Origin: Herbiconiux aconitum
GTDB lineage: Bacteria; Actinomycetota; Actinomycetes; Actinomycetales; Microbacteriaceae
Length of the DNA: 64,000 nucleotides
Assembly (NCBI RefSeq): GCF_024979235.1
Contig: NZ_JANLCM010000002.1
Location: 372,001 to 436,000, forward strand
Direction of reading: 5' to 3'
Shown here: positions 52,897-60,802 of the stretch, piece by piece
Position numbering within the stretch: position 1 is the first letter of the stretch
Layout: every line of letters begins with the position of its first letter
Notes under the pieces: model-generated
What the model saw: the letters and a program-made list of their open reading frames with translations, nothing else
What the model was told of the DNA's origin: nothing
Database searches by the model: none
Made by a program: the position numbers and the translations under genes

Positions 52897-53259
52897 ATGG
52901 CTCAGTATTCGACGCGGCTCGACGGCATCTTCCAGGCGCTCTCCGACCCCACGCGGCGCGCGGTGCTGCAGCGGCTCGGAGCCGGCCCCGCGAGCGTCGG
53001 TGAGCTGGCCGAACCGTTCGACATGGCCCTGCCGTCGTTCCTGAAGCACATCCACTCGCTGGAGCAGAGCGGATGCATCCGCACCCACAAGCAGGGACGG
53101 GTGCGGATGTGCACCCTCGACAAGAAGTCGTTCACGGCGATCGAGTCGTGGCTGGCCGGGCAGCGCGCGCTCTGGGAAGGGCGCACCGACCGGCTCGAGG
53201 AATTCGTCACCCGTGCCGCACCCACCGAGAACACCGACCAGAAGGAGCAGCCCGCATGA
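52897..53259 (+). CDS. ArsR-family regulator (SRPBCC-linked type)
   Basis: Winged-helix repressor of 120 residues: IFQALSDPTRRAVLQRLGAG, then ASVGELAEPFDMALPSFLKHIHSLEQSG as helix-turn-helix. It has no metal-binding cysteine motif of classical ArsR and belongs to the subgroup encoded next to SRPBCC (AHSA1-like) genes. The ATG at 52897 is preferred; TACTTT lies five bases upstream. Its stop overlaps the SRPBCC ATG (ATGA), and GAAGGAG inside its 3' end serves as that gene's ribosome site. A similar pair lies at 59879-60720. Confidence 0.9.
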   Translation: MAQYSTRLDGIFQALSDPTRRAVLQRLGAGPASVGELAEPFDMALPSFLKHIHSLEQSGCIRTHKQGRVRMCTLDKKSFTAIESWLAGQRALWEGRTDRLEEFVTRAAPTENTDQKEQPA

Positions 53260-53750
53260 CCGACACCGTCCGGCCCGCCGCCGACACCAGTCATCCCGAA
53301 CTCGACCTCACGGTCTCGCGGATCATCCGGGCGCCGCGCGCCGCCGTCTGGAGCGCGTGGACCACGCCTGCGAGCTTCGAGCAGTGGTGGGTGCCGACGC
53401 CCGCCCTCAGCCGGGTGGAGGAAATGGATCTGCGACCCGGCGGCGCGTTCACCACCCTGATCAGCGAAGACGGGGGCGAGTTCGGTCCGCACATCGCGGG
53501 GTGTTTCCTCGCGGTCGACGAGCTCGAGCGGATCGTGTTCACGACCGCGCTGGTCGGCGGCTGGCGGCCGGCCGACGACGGATTCATGACGGCCGTGATC
53601 GAGTTGCGCGAGCATCCGGAGGGCACCGCCTACACCGCCCGCGCGATGCACAAGAACGTCGCCGACCGCGATCTGCACGAGGAGATGGGCTTCCACGAGG
53701 GGTGGGGCACCGTGACGCGGCAGCTGGCCGAGCTCGTCGAGCGCGCCTGA
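53256..53750 (+). CDS. SRPBCC (AHSA1-like) domain protein
   Basis: Protein of 164 residues with the START/Bet v 1-like helix-grip fold: LTVSRIIRAPRAAVWSAWTTPASFEQWW at the start, DLRPGGAFTTLI, and a C-terminal helix with MGFHEGWGTVTRQLAELV. The fold binds hydrophobic ligands or acts as a chaperone cofactor. Coupled to the ArsR gene by ATGA overlap, so the pair is likely co-regulated. Ligand unknown. After it lies a 191-base spacer of GC-rich, partly repetitive sequence without a gene. Confidence 0.9.
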   Translation: MTDTVRPAADTSHPELDLTVSRIIRAPRAAVWSAWTTPASFEQWWVPTPALSRVEEMDLRPGGAFTTLISEDGGEFGPHIAGCFLAVDELERIVFTTALVGGWRPADDGFMTAVIELREHPEGTAYTARAMHKNVADRDLHEEMGFHEGWGTVTRQLAELVERA

Positions 53751-53941
53751 GCCGGCGGAGGTGCGGGCGCCGGAAGGTGCGGTCGCCGGAAGGTTCGGGC
53801 GCCGGGGCGGCCGCGGGTGCAGTCGCGGTCGCGGTCATCGGCGCGGTCGCCGACGTTTCGGGAGGAGGAGCGTGCGACGACCCCCTCAGGAGGCCGTCGT
53901 TGCGCGCAGCTCCTCCCCGAACGGAGGCCGAGCGCCGGAGC

Positions 53942-54697
53942 CTACACAGGGGGCGTGTTCAGAGGGAACCAGTCGGCGTACTTCTGCTCGGCCAGCACCG
54001 CGCCGTCGCCCGGGAGCAGCGTGCGCTCGCCCAGCAGGGCGCCGAAGTAGCGCGCCTCGGGGTCGGCCACGACCTCGCGGGTGTCTCCACGCAGGGCGAG
54101 TCCGGTGCGCACGAGGTCGTCGAGTCCGAACACCTCGGGTCCGGCGACCTCGCGGATGCCGCCGACCGGCTCGCCGACGGCGACGCGGGCGACCTGAGCT
54201 GCCACGTCAGCACCGGCCATCGGCTGGATGAGCGCGTGCGAGAGGCGCGCGACGCCGTCGACCGTGGCGGAATCGGCGATGCTCTTCACGAACTCGAAGA
54301 ACTGGGTCGCGTGCACGATCGAGTAGGGCAGACCCGACTCGGCGATCAGCGTCTCCTGGGCGATCTTGCCGCGGAAGTAGGGGCTCTCGGCCAGGCGATC
54401 GGTGCCCACCACGGAGAGGGCGACATAGTGCTTCAGACCGGCCGTCTTCGCGGCCGACGTGAGGTTCGTCGTTGAGGTGGTGAAGAAGTCGAGCACCGCC
54501 TTCTCCTCGAACGACGGCGAGTTGGAGACGTCGACCACGACGTCGGCTCCGGCGAGCACCTCGGCGACTCCCTCGCCGGTGAGGGTGTTGACTCCCGAGC
54601 TGGGGGAGGCGGGAACGGCGTCGTGGCCGAGCTCGCCGAGCTTCGCGACGAGTTTCGACCCGATGAGGCCCGTTCCTCCGATGACGACGATCTTCAT
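53942..54697 (-). CDS. NAD(P)-binding reductase (NmrA-like atypical SDR)
   Basis: Protein of 251 residues: VVIGGTGLIGSKLVAKL is the dinucleotide loop, ADVVVDVSNSPSFEEKAVLDFF and HYVALSVVGTDRL follow, and the C-terminal half contains GPEVFGLDDLVR. It resembles the short NmrA/NAD(P)H-binding proteins linked to stress or redox sensing; a catalytic YxxxK is not obvious. The ATG at 54697 has GAGGAAG upstream. It lies 60 bases downstream of the DUF1992 gene on the same strand. Confidence 0.87.
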   Translation of the reverse strand: MKIVVIGGTGLIGSKLVAKLGELGHDAVPASPSSGVNTLTGEGVAEVLAGADVVVDVSNSPSFEEKAVLDFFTTSTTNLTSAAKTAGLKHYVALSVVGTDRLAESPYFRGKIAQETLIAESGLPYSIVHATQFFEFVKSIADSATVDGVARLSHALIQPMAGADVAAQVARVAVGEPVGGIREVAGPEVFGLDDLVRTGLALRGDTREVVADPEARYFGALLGERTLLPGDGAVLAEQKYADWFPLNTPPV

Positions 54698-54757
54698 GGT
54701 CTTCCTCTTCCGTTGTGTTCGGTCTGCGGTGCCGCGGTCGTGCGCGGCTGTCAGGAA

Positions 54758-55459
54758 CTACGACCGGGGGTGAGGGTGTTCTGTGACGGGTCGGTCGACG
54801 CCGCGGGCATCGCGCCGGGCGTCGCGCCGCGCACGGCGGCGCTCGCGCCAGGTCATCGCGGCCCAGGCCGCCTGGTCGCGGCTGCGCTCCTCGTCGAGCT
54901 CGCGCCGCCGCGCCGCCCGACGTTCGTGCCACCGAGCGACCTCGAGATCGATGTCGCGGGTGGGGGTGATCACCGGCGGGCCGCCGAGCAGTTGCCGGCG
55001 GGCGTCGACCACGCGGCGGTTGAAGTCGGTGAGGAGCTCCCGCACGGCGCGTTCCGAACCGGCGGCGTCGATCCGGTCGTCGAGCGCGGCGTCCTCGGTG
55101 CGCAGCGTGAGAGCCGGCGGGCCGAGACCCGTGAGCTGCTCCCGTTCGATCTTGCGGCGGATCCACCAGTTCGGGTCGTGGGTCGACGTGAGATGGGTGA
55201 GTGGCTTGCCCGCGCCCGGGAGGTCGTCGAAGTCGCCGCGACGGATCGCCTGCGCGACCTGGATCTCGACGAACTGAGCACGCTGCTCCATCGTCGGGGC
55301 GCCCGCGTCGTGGGTCTGGTCGGCCTCGTCGGTTGCGGGTCCGGCGGCGGTGGTCTCGGAGTCTCCGGTCGGCTCGGCTGCGGACTCCGCGGCCAACCGG
55401 TCGACCCGGTAACGGGCGGCGTTCACCCTCGAATCGCTCGGCGGCATCCGATCTTCCAC
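54758..55459 (-). CDS. DUF1992 (DnaJC28-like) domain protein
   Basis: Cytosolic protein of 233 residues. The DUF1992 core (about 70-145) has FVEIQVAQAIRRGDFDDLPGAGKPL, NWWIRRKIEREQLTG and ALTLRTEDAALDD, matching the family that includes the DnaJ homolog subfamily C member 28; there is no J domain here. The C-terminus is extremely rich in Arg (RRRARRDARRDAR), likely nucleic-acid binding or disordered. The GTG at 55459 is supported by TAGGCT seven bases upstream; an in-frame ATG lies 12 bases into the gene. Confidence 0.88.
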   Translation of the reverse strand: MEDRMPPSDSRVNAARYRVDRLAAESAAEPTGDSETTAAGPATDEADQTHDAGAPTMEQRAQFVEIQVAQAIRRGDFDDLPGAGKPLTHLTSTHDPNWWIRRKIEREQLTGLGPPALTLRTEDAALDDRIDAAGSERAVRELLTDFNRRVVDARRQLLGGPPVITPTRDIDLEVARWHERRAARRRELDEERSRDQAAWAAMTWRERRRARRDARRDARGVDRPVTEHPHPRS

Positions 55460-55466
55460 GACTTCC

Positions 55467-55472
55467 AGCCTA
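55467..55472 (-). promoter_or_regulatory. -10 box, leaderless type, of the DUF1992 gene
   Basis: TAGGCT on the minus strand, seven bases before the GTG at 55459. Confidence 0.55.
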
Positions 55473-55523
55473 AATTCCGCGCGCGCATCCGTCGACCCTG
55501 ACCGGGCGCGAGCGCGCGTCGTC

Positions 55524-55529
55524 TAACCT
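55524..55529 (+). promoter_or_regulatory. -10 box, leaderless type, of the GNAT gene
   Basis: TAACCT lies six bases before the GTG at 55536. Confidence 0.55.
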
Positions 55530-55535
55530 GGACCG

Positions 55536-56090
55536 GTGGTGGAAGTCATTGTGGGCGAGGTCGGCATCGCCGACGGCGTCGTGCTGCGGCTGCTGCGGGC
55601 CGACGACGCGGGCCGCCTCGCGGATTCGTTCGAGCGCAATCGCGATCATCTCGCGCACTGGGACCCGGTGCGCCCCGAAGCCTTCTTCACCGAACTCGGC
55701 CAAGCCGCCGAGATCGACCGTGCCCTGCAGGCCTGCCTCGCCGGGGTGATGATGCCGTTGGTGCTCGTGAGCGGCGGAGAGATCGTCGGGCGCGCGAACC
55801 TCACCGGCATCACGCGCGGCGCGTTCCAGAACGCGATCCTCGGCTATTGGATCGACGCGCGCCTGGCCGGCCGCGGCGTGATGACCGCGACGGTCGCCGA
55901 GGTGCTCCGGCTCGCCCGGGAGGAACTCGCACTGCACCGCGTCGAGGCATCGACCTTGCTCGAGAACGCCGCTTCGCAGGCTGTGCTGCGGCGCAATGGA
56001 TTCGAGAAGATCGGCGAGGCGCCGCGCTATCTGAAGATCGCGGGCCGTTGGCAAGACCACCTGCTGTTCCAGCGCATCCTGCACGACTGA
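55536..56090 (+). CDS. GNAT N-acetyltransferase (RimJ/RimL-like)
   Basis: Protein of 184 residues. The acetyl-CoA site is partly visible: YWIDARLAGRGVMTATVAEVLRLA (the RxxGxG/A-like loop) and RVEASTLLENAASQAVLRRNGFEKIGE, the hallmark of the RimJ/RimL branch that acetylates protein N-termini or small amines. The substrate is unknown. The GTG start is set by the -10 six bases upstream. Divergent from the DUF1992 gene by 76 bases. Confidence 0.9.
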   Translation: MVEVIVGEVGIADGVVLRLLRADDAGRLADSFERNRDHLAHWDPVRPEAFFTELGQAAEIDRALQACLAGVMMPLVLVSGGEIVGRANLTGITRGAFQNAILGYWIDARLAGRGVMTATVAEVLRLAREELALHRVEASTLLENAASQAVLRRNGFEKIGEAPRYLKIAGRWQDHLLFQRILHD

Positions 56091-56225
56091 TCGGATGCGC
56101 GGAGGCGGTCACGGCGCGAAGACGTCGTCGCCGTGCCCGACCCTTCTCGACGCCGAAGGTTCGCCGGGTGTCGAGAGCGGCGAAGCGGCGACCGTGCCCA
56201 TGATGAAAGGGATGAACGGAGCTGG

Positions 56226-57341
56226 ATGTCAGACGGCGTGACTCTCGACGACGTCTCCCTGGGGGAGGCCACGGAGCCGCAGCTCTGCGCGCTGTTCGCG
56301 GAGGCGCGCTCGGTTTCCGGCGACCTCGCTGCAGCCCTCGCGCTGGCGCGGCGGGTGGGGCGCGACACCCCGCGACCGGGAGGCGGACGCACGGCGCGGT
56401 ACTTCGAGACGCTGGCGACGCTGGCAGCGGCTGACGTCACGGTCGCCCGGGTGATCGAACCGCACCTCGATGCGCTCGCGATTCTTGCCGAGTGTCCGGC
56501 GCCGGTCGATCTCGCCGCGGTCGGGGCCGACGCCGACAGCACCTGGGGTGTGTTCGCCGCCGAGGGGCCGGGCGTGCGACTCGACGCGATTCCGGATGCC
56601 GGTGGCTGGCTCCTCGACGGCACGAAACCGTGGTGCTCGCTGGCGGGTGTCCTCAGCCACGCGCTGGTGACCGCGCACGTCGGAGGAGAGCGGCGCCTGT
56701 TCGCCGTGGCACTCCAGCAGCCGGGCGTGAGCCCCCATCCGGAAGCCTGGGTGGCGCGGGGGTTCCCGGATGTGCCGAGTGGTCCGACGGAGTTCGCGCG
56801 AGTTCTTGCGGTGCCGGTGGGGGAGCCGGGGTGGTATCTCGCGCGGGCCGGGTTCGAGTGGGGTGGGGTCGGCGTCGCCGCCTGCTGGTTCGGCGGGGCG
56901 GTGGGTGTGGGCCGGCGGGTCGTCGACGCGGTGGCGAAGCGGAACGACGACGTGTCGGCGCTGCACGCGGGCCGGGTCGCGACGTCGCTGACGTCGGCGC
57001 GTGCGGTGCTCGCGGCGGCGGCGCGCGCCATCGACGGCGAGGGAGCGCGTGGCGCGGTGGCGGCAGACGGTGTGGTGGAGGCTGACACTGGGGCCCCCGG
57101 GGCCGGGCACCCGATGGGTGCGACCGACCGCGCGCTGCTCGCCCAAATGAGCCGCTCGGCAGTGCGGAAGGCGTGCGATGAGGTGCTGCACGAAGCGGCG
57201 CAAGCCCTCGGCCCGGCTCCCCAGGCGCTCGACGCGGCCTACGCTGCTCGCGTCGCCGATCTGTCGCTCTACCTGCTGCAGCACCACGGCGACCGCGACT
57301 CGGCGCGCATCGGCCGCCTGATCGTGGAGGGCCGTCGATGA
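56226..57341 (+). CDS. Acyl-CoA dehydrogenase-like protein, catalytic Glu motif not found
   Basis: Protein of 371 residues with the acyl-CoA dehydrogenase fold: a beta-domain segment LLDGTKPWCSLAGVLSHALVT, then GFEWGGVGVAACWFGGAVGVG and a helical C-terminus. The common YEGTxEI-type motif with the catalytic base is absent; the end reads LYLLQHHGDRDSARIG. It may therefore not be a normal dehydrogenase. The ATG at 56226 has GGAG five bases before it. Its stop overlaps the PIG-L/methyltransferase ATG (ATGA), the first of three coupled genes. Confidence 0.83.
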   Translation: MSDGVTLDDVSLGEATEPQLCALFAEARSVSGDLAAALALARRVGRDTPRPGGGRTARYFETLATLAAADVTVARVIEPHLDALAILAECPAPVDLAAVGADADSTWGVFAAEGPGVRLDAIPDAGGWLLDGTKPWCSLAGVLSHALVTAHVGGERRLFAVALQQPGVSPHPEAWVARGFPDVPSGPTEFARVLAVPVGEPGWYLARAGFEWGGVGVAACWFGGAVGVGRRVVDAVAKRNDDVSALHAGRVATSLTSARAVLAAAARAIDGEGARGAVAADGVVEADTGAPGAGHPMGATDRALLAQMSRSAVRKACDEVLHEAAQALGPAPQALDAAYAARVADLSLYLLQHHGDRDSARIGRLIVEGRR

Positions 57342-59104
57342 CCACGCCCGACTCCTTCTCGCACCGCGACGACGGCACTCCCGAGGGCGAGTGGCAGCGC
57401 GCCTTCGGTGAGCGGATGCCCGAGCAGCCGCAGCTCGGGCCGGCCTTCTTCCAGAACCTCGGCCACCTGGTCGTCGTGGCCGCGCATCCCGACGACGAGA
57501 CGCTGGGAGCTGCGGGCCTCGTGGCGCGAGCAGGCGCATCCGGGGCCCGGGTGACCGTGATCGTCGCGACGTCGGGGGAGGGATCGCACCCCGATGCTCC
57601 CGACCTCGGGGAGCTCGCGCGCCGGCGGGAGGACGAGACGCGGTGCGCACTGGCGGAAGTCGACCCAGGGGCCACCGTGCACTTCCTGCGCTTGCCGGAC
57701 GGTCGTCTCTCGGAGCACCGTTTCGCGCTCGCACAGGCGATCGCGGAGGTCGTGGGGCCCGACGCCATGGCGGGTCGGGGAGCCGACCGCGCGGGTGCTG
57801 GCGCGGACGCGGGTCTCGCCACCGACGCGGATGCGACCGCCGGTCCGGCCATCGGCGCGGGTGCTGCCGCAGACGCAGACGCAGACGCAGACGCGGACGC
57901 TGGCGCGAGCGCACCGTGGCACGCCCCGCACCGCGACCGTGCCGGTCGGCACGCCGCTCCCAGCGGCGCCGACCACCCGGCCGGCCACGGCGCCGGCCGG
58001 CCCGACGCGAATCGTCCGATCACCGACGGCACCTTCGGCGGGCGCGACGAACGACGTGGCGCGACCGTGCTGGTGGCGCCCTGGGTGGGCGACCGGCATC
58101 CCGATCACGCGGCGGCCGCCGTCGCCGCCTCCGCGGTGGCGCAGACCGCCGGGCTCGAGCTGCTCGGCTACCCGATCTGGCTCTGGCACTGGGCGCGACC
58201 GGCCGACCAGGGCGTGCCGTGGGCGCGGTTGCGCGTGCTCGCCCTCGACGATTCCCAGCGTGCGGCAAAGGCGCGCGCCGTCGCCGCGCACGCGAGCCAG
58301 GTGCTCCCACTCGGCGACGCGCCCGACGAGGAACCGCTGCTGCACTCCGGGATGCTCGCCCATTTCGCCCGGCCCTTCGAATGCTTCGTGGTGTCGGCCG
58401 ACGGGGAGTCTCCGAAAGCTGCTGCCGAGCGCGCCGTTCCATCGGATTCGGACGATTCGACACGTGCGACCTCCGTCGCGCCCGGCGTGCTGCACGACGG
58501 TGGAGTGGCGGCGGACTACTTCGATGCCCTGCACCGCGGCGCCGACGACCCCTGGGGGTTCGAGTCGCGCTGGTATGAGGAGCGCAAACGTGCCGTTCTG
58601 CTCGCCTCCCTGCCCGATCGGAGTTATGGCGAGGTGCTCGAGGTCGGATCGTCGACCGGCGTGCTGTCCCGTGCTCTGGCCGCACGGACATCGGGCCGAC
58701 TGGTGGGCGTCGACGTCTCCGAGGTGGCCGTCGAGCGGGCCCGTGAGCGCAACGCCGACCTGCAAGACGTGAGCTTCGAGCGGATGCGCGTGCCCGCCGA
58801 GTGGCCCTCGGGCAGCTTCGATCTCGTCGTGGTCTCCGAGGTCGGGTACTACCTCGATCCACCCGATCTCACGGGCCTGATCGAACGCATCCTCGGATCG
58901 CTCACCCCGCTCGGAGCCGTGATCTGCTGCCACTGGCGGCATCCGGTGGCCGGTCGCGCGATCGACGGCGACGGAGTGCACGCTGTCTTCGCCGATCGGC
59001 CCGAGTTCGCCCGCCTCGCCCGGCACCTGGAGGAGGACTTCGTGCTCGACGTGCTCGTGCGCACGCCGGGTGAATCGGTCGCCCGTCGGGAGCGGATCGT
59101 ATGA
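57338..59104 (+). CDS. PIG-L deacetylase fused to NodS-like methyltransferase
   Basis: Protein of 588 residues. The N-terminal PIG-L/LmbE domain has AHPDDETLG (H50, D52, D53) and HPDH (254-257), the zinc ligands of N-acetylglucosaminyl deacetylases. A low-complexity insert of about 95 residues, Ala/Asp-rich, splits this domain near residues 143-240. The C-terminal domain (about 415-588) begins DPWGFESRWYEERKRAVLL and has VLEVGSSTGVLSRAL, the SAM site of NodS-type N-methyltransferases. Together they could deacetylate and then N-methylate an amino sugar. ATGA overlaps couple it to both neighbours. Confidence 0.9.
   Translation: MTTPDSFSHRDDGTPEGEWQRAFGERMPEQPQLGPAFFQNLGHLVVVAAHPDDETLGAAGLVARAGASGARVTVIVATSGEGSHPDAPDLGELARRREDETRCALAEVDPGATVHFLRLPDGRLSEHRFALAQAIAEVVGPDAMAGRGADRAGAGADAGLATDADATAGPAIGAGAAADADADADADAGASAPWHAPHRDRAGRHAAPSGADHPAGHGAGRPDANRPITDGTFGGRDERRGATVLVAPWVGDRHPDHAAAAVAASAVAQTAGLELLGYPIWLWHWARPADQGVPWARLRVLALDDSQRAAKARAVAAHASQVLPLGDAPDEEPLLHSGMLAHFARPFECFVVSADGESPKAAAERAVPSDSDDSTRATSVAPGVLHDGGVAADYFDALHRGADDPWGFESRWYEERKRAVLLASLPDRSYGEVLEVGSSTGVLSRALAARTSGRLVGVDVSEVAVERARERNADLQDVSFERMRVPAEWPSGSFDLVVVSEVGYYLDPPDLTGLIERILGSLTPLGAVICCHWRHPVAGRAIDGDGVHAVFADRPEFARLARHLEEDFVLDVLVRTPGESVARRERIV
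57869..57898 (+). repeat. Hexanucleotide repeat (GCAGAC) in the PIG-L insert
   Basis: Four exact GCAGAC copies and one GCGGAC encode an Ala-Asp run. Slippage would change the insert by two residues per unit without breaking the frame. Confidence 0.8.
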
Positions 59105-59841
59105 TCCGCTCGATCGGAGTCGTCATTCCGGCGCGCGACGAGGAGGCACTGCTCGGCGCCGCCCTGAGCGCAGTGCTCGCGGCACGGGCCGGGCTCGTGC
59201 AGGCTGAGCCGGAGTGGGCCGAGCCGGGGCGAGTGCGCGTGGTGCTCGTTCTCGACGCGTGCACCGATGGATCGCTCGAGGTCGCCCGATCGTTCGGGTC
59301 GTCGATCGAGGTGCTCGAGATCGACGTCGCGCAGGTCGGTCGAGCGCGCCGAGCCGGTGTCGAACTGCTGCTGGGGCGGCACGATCCGGCGGTCGGACCC
59401 AGCGGGCCGGGCGCCACCGGCCACCCCGACGCACGCCGCGACCTTTGGATCTGCAGCACCGACGCCGACACCGTCGTGCCGGAGCACTGGCTGCGCGACC
59501 ACCTCCAGGCCGCCCGCGACGGAGCCGAGGTCGCCGTGGGCCGGGTCGTGCCACGCGCCGCCGACGTCGGTTCCGCACTGCTCGCAACGTGGCGACGCGA
59601 GCACGAGGGTGGCGGACGCCACGTCTACGGCGCCAACCTCGGCTTCCGCGCCGATGCCTACCGAGCGGTCGGCGGTTTTCCACCGCTCAGCGTCGGGGAG
59701 GACGTCGAATTCGTGCGCGCCGCCGAGCAGAACGGCGCCGCCGTGCTCGACCTGCCGTTCTCGGTCGTGCAGACCTCGGGCCGTCGCGACGGCCGCACCC
59801 CCGGCGGATTCGCCGGGTATCTCCGCACCCTCGTCGACTAG
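59101..59841 (+). CDS. Glycosyltransferase family 2
   Basis: GT-A enzyme of 246 residues, no membrane helix. Seen: GVVIPARDEEALLGAALSAVL, VVLVLDACTDGS, the metal site STDADTVVP and GANLGFRADAYRAVGGFPPLSVGED with the acidic catalytic motif. It would transfer a sugar from a nucleotide donor. It is the last gene of the operon with the acyl-CoA dehydrogenase-like and PIG-L/NodS-like genes, all joined by ATGA overlaps, which suggests one glycoconjugate pathway. A purine-rich spacer of 37 bases follows. Confidence 0.9.
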   Translation: MIRSIGVVIPARDEEALLGAALSAVLAARAGLVQAEPEWAEPGRVRVVLVLDACTDGSLEVARSFGSSIEVLEIDVAQVGRARRAGVELLLGRHDPAVGPSGPGATGHPDARRDLWICSTDADTVVPEHWLRDHLQAARDGAEVAVGRVVPRAADVGSALLATWRREHEGGGRHVYGANLGFRADAYRAVGGFPPLSVGEDVEFVRAAEQNGAAVLDLPFSVVQTSGRRDGRTPGGFAGYLRTLVD

Positions 59842-59878
59842 AGACGGAGGCAGAGACGGAGGGGGAGGCAGAGGCGGT

Positions 59879-60340
59879 TCATCCGGCCACCGCCGTCTGC
59901 CCCAGGTGTTCGGCCAGCTCGTCGAGCGCGCTGTCCCAGCCGTCGAAGAAGCTCTCGTCGCCGCGCATCCCGTCGACACCGCGCAGATCGAAGGTGAGCC
60001 GCGTCAACTCGCCCAGCGACTCGATGGTGACGGTGACGACCGGTTGGTCGTCGGGGTCGTCATCCGGCGAGCCCCAGGTGAAGACCAGACGCTCGTTCTC
60101 GACCAGCTCTCGGTACACGCCGCCCGTCGGGTGCTCCTCGCCGCTCTCGTCGTGCACCATCGTGTAGGTGTAGCGGCCGCCCACCCGCGCGTCGACGGTG
60201 ACGCTCTCGCGGGGTGTGTGCATCCCGACCGGGTGCCACCATTCGGCCACCTCGTCGGGGTCGGTCCAGGCGCGCCAGATCTGATCCGGCGTCGCGTCGT
60301 ACTGGCGCACCAGGGTGAAACCTTTGTTCGTGTCGATCAT
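59879..60340 (-). CDS. SRPBCC (AHSA1-like) domain protein
   Basis: Protein of 153 residues with the helix-grip fold: FTLVRQYDATPDQIWRAWTDPDEVAEWWHP, VGGRYTYTMV, and FFDGWDSALDELAEHL at the C-terminus. It is a second copy of the ArsR-linked SRPBCC type in this window (see 53256-53750), only distantly similar to it. The ATG at 60340 overlaps the ArsR stop (ATGA). Its ligand is unknown; regulation by the linked ArsR protein is likely. Confidence 0.9.
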   Translation of the reverse strand: MIDTNKGFTLVRQYDATPDQIWRAWTDPDEVAEWWHPVGMHTPRESVTVDARVGGRYTYTMVHDESGEEHPTGGVYRELVENERLVFTWGSPDDDPDDQPVVTVTIESLGELTRLTFDLRGVDGMRGDESFFDGWDSALDELAEHLGQTAVAG

Positions 60341-60720
60341 CGTCGTTCCTCTCGTCGTGACTCGGTGTCTTCAGCTGACTCGTGTTCTCGGTGTTCCGCC
60401 CGTCGGGCACCGAGGTGCTCGCCCAGAAGGTCGAGGCGCTCGTTCCAGTCGGCGCGTTGCTCGTCCACCCAGGCACGGGCGTCGTCGAGCCCGGCCTCCC
60501 GGATGCTGCACTCGCGCCACTGCGCGTTGACGGTGCGCACGATGAGGCCGGCGCCCTCGAGCACAGCGAGGTGCTGCGAGATGGCAGGCCGGCTCATCGA
60601 GTAGTTCGCCGCGAGCTCGCCGACGGTGATCGGCCCGGTGCGCAGCCGCGTCAGGATGTCGCGCCGGGTCGGATCGGCGAGGGCGCCGAACACGAGGCTG
60701 AGTTCATCGGTGACTGGCAT
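60337..60720 (-). CDS. ArsR-family regulator (SRPBCC-linked type)
   Basis: Winged-helix regulator of 127 residues: FGALADPTRRDILTRLRTG, then VGELAANYSMSRPAISQHLAVLEGAG as helix-turn-helix and the basic wing. It lacks the metal-site cysteines of classical ArsR. Two abutting GTAAG-N6-CTTAC sites lie directly upstream of the ATG, one of which includes the AAGGAA ribosome site. Autoregulation with direct blocking of both transcription and translation start is likely. It is translationally coupled to the SRPBCC gene. Confidence 0.92.
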   Translation of the reverse strand: MPVTDELSLVFGALADPTRRDILTRLRTGPITVGELAANYSMSRPAISQHLAVLEGAGLIVRTVNAQWRECSIREAGLDDARAWVDEQRADWNERLDLLGEHLGARRAEHREHESAEDTESRREERR

Positions 60721-60752
60721 GTAAGCGTTTCCTTACGTAAGCGAACACTTAC
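60721..60752. promoter_or_regulatory. Two abutting ArsR operators (GTAAG-N6-CTTAC)
   Basis: Sites at 60721-60736 and 60737-60752, each a perfect 5+6+5 inverted repeat, joined without a gap. They begin on the base next to the ArsR start codon and contain its ribosome site. Confidence 0.8.
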
Positions 60753-60802
60753 ACGCTACGCCCGGAGCCGCCGGATGTCCAGACCCGGCGACGCCCGCTT
60801 CC

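Noticed and set aside
53751..53941. A small gene in the GC-rich spacer
   Set aside because: Only low-complexity frames without ribosome sites or motifs; it looks like degenerate GGCGCCGGAAGGT-type repeats.
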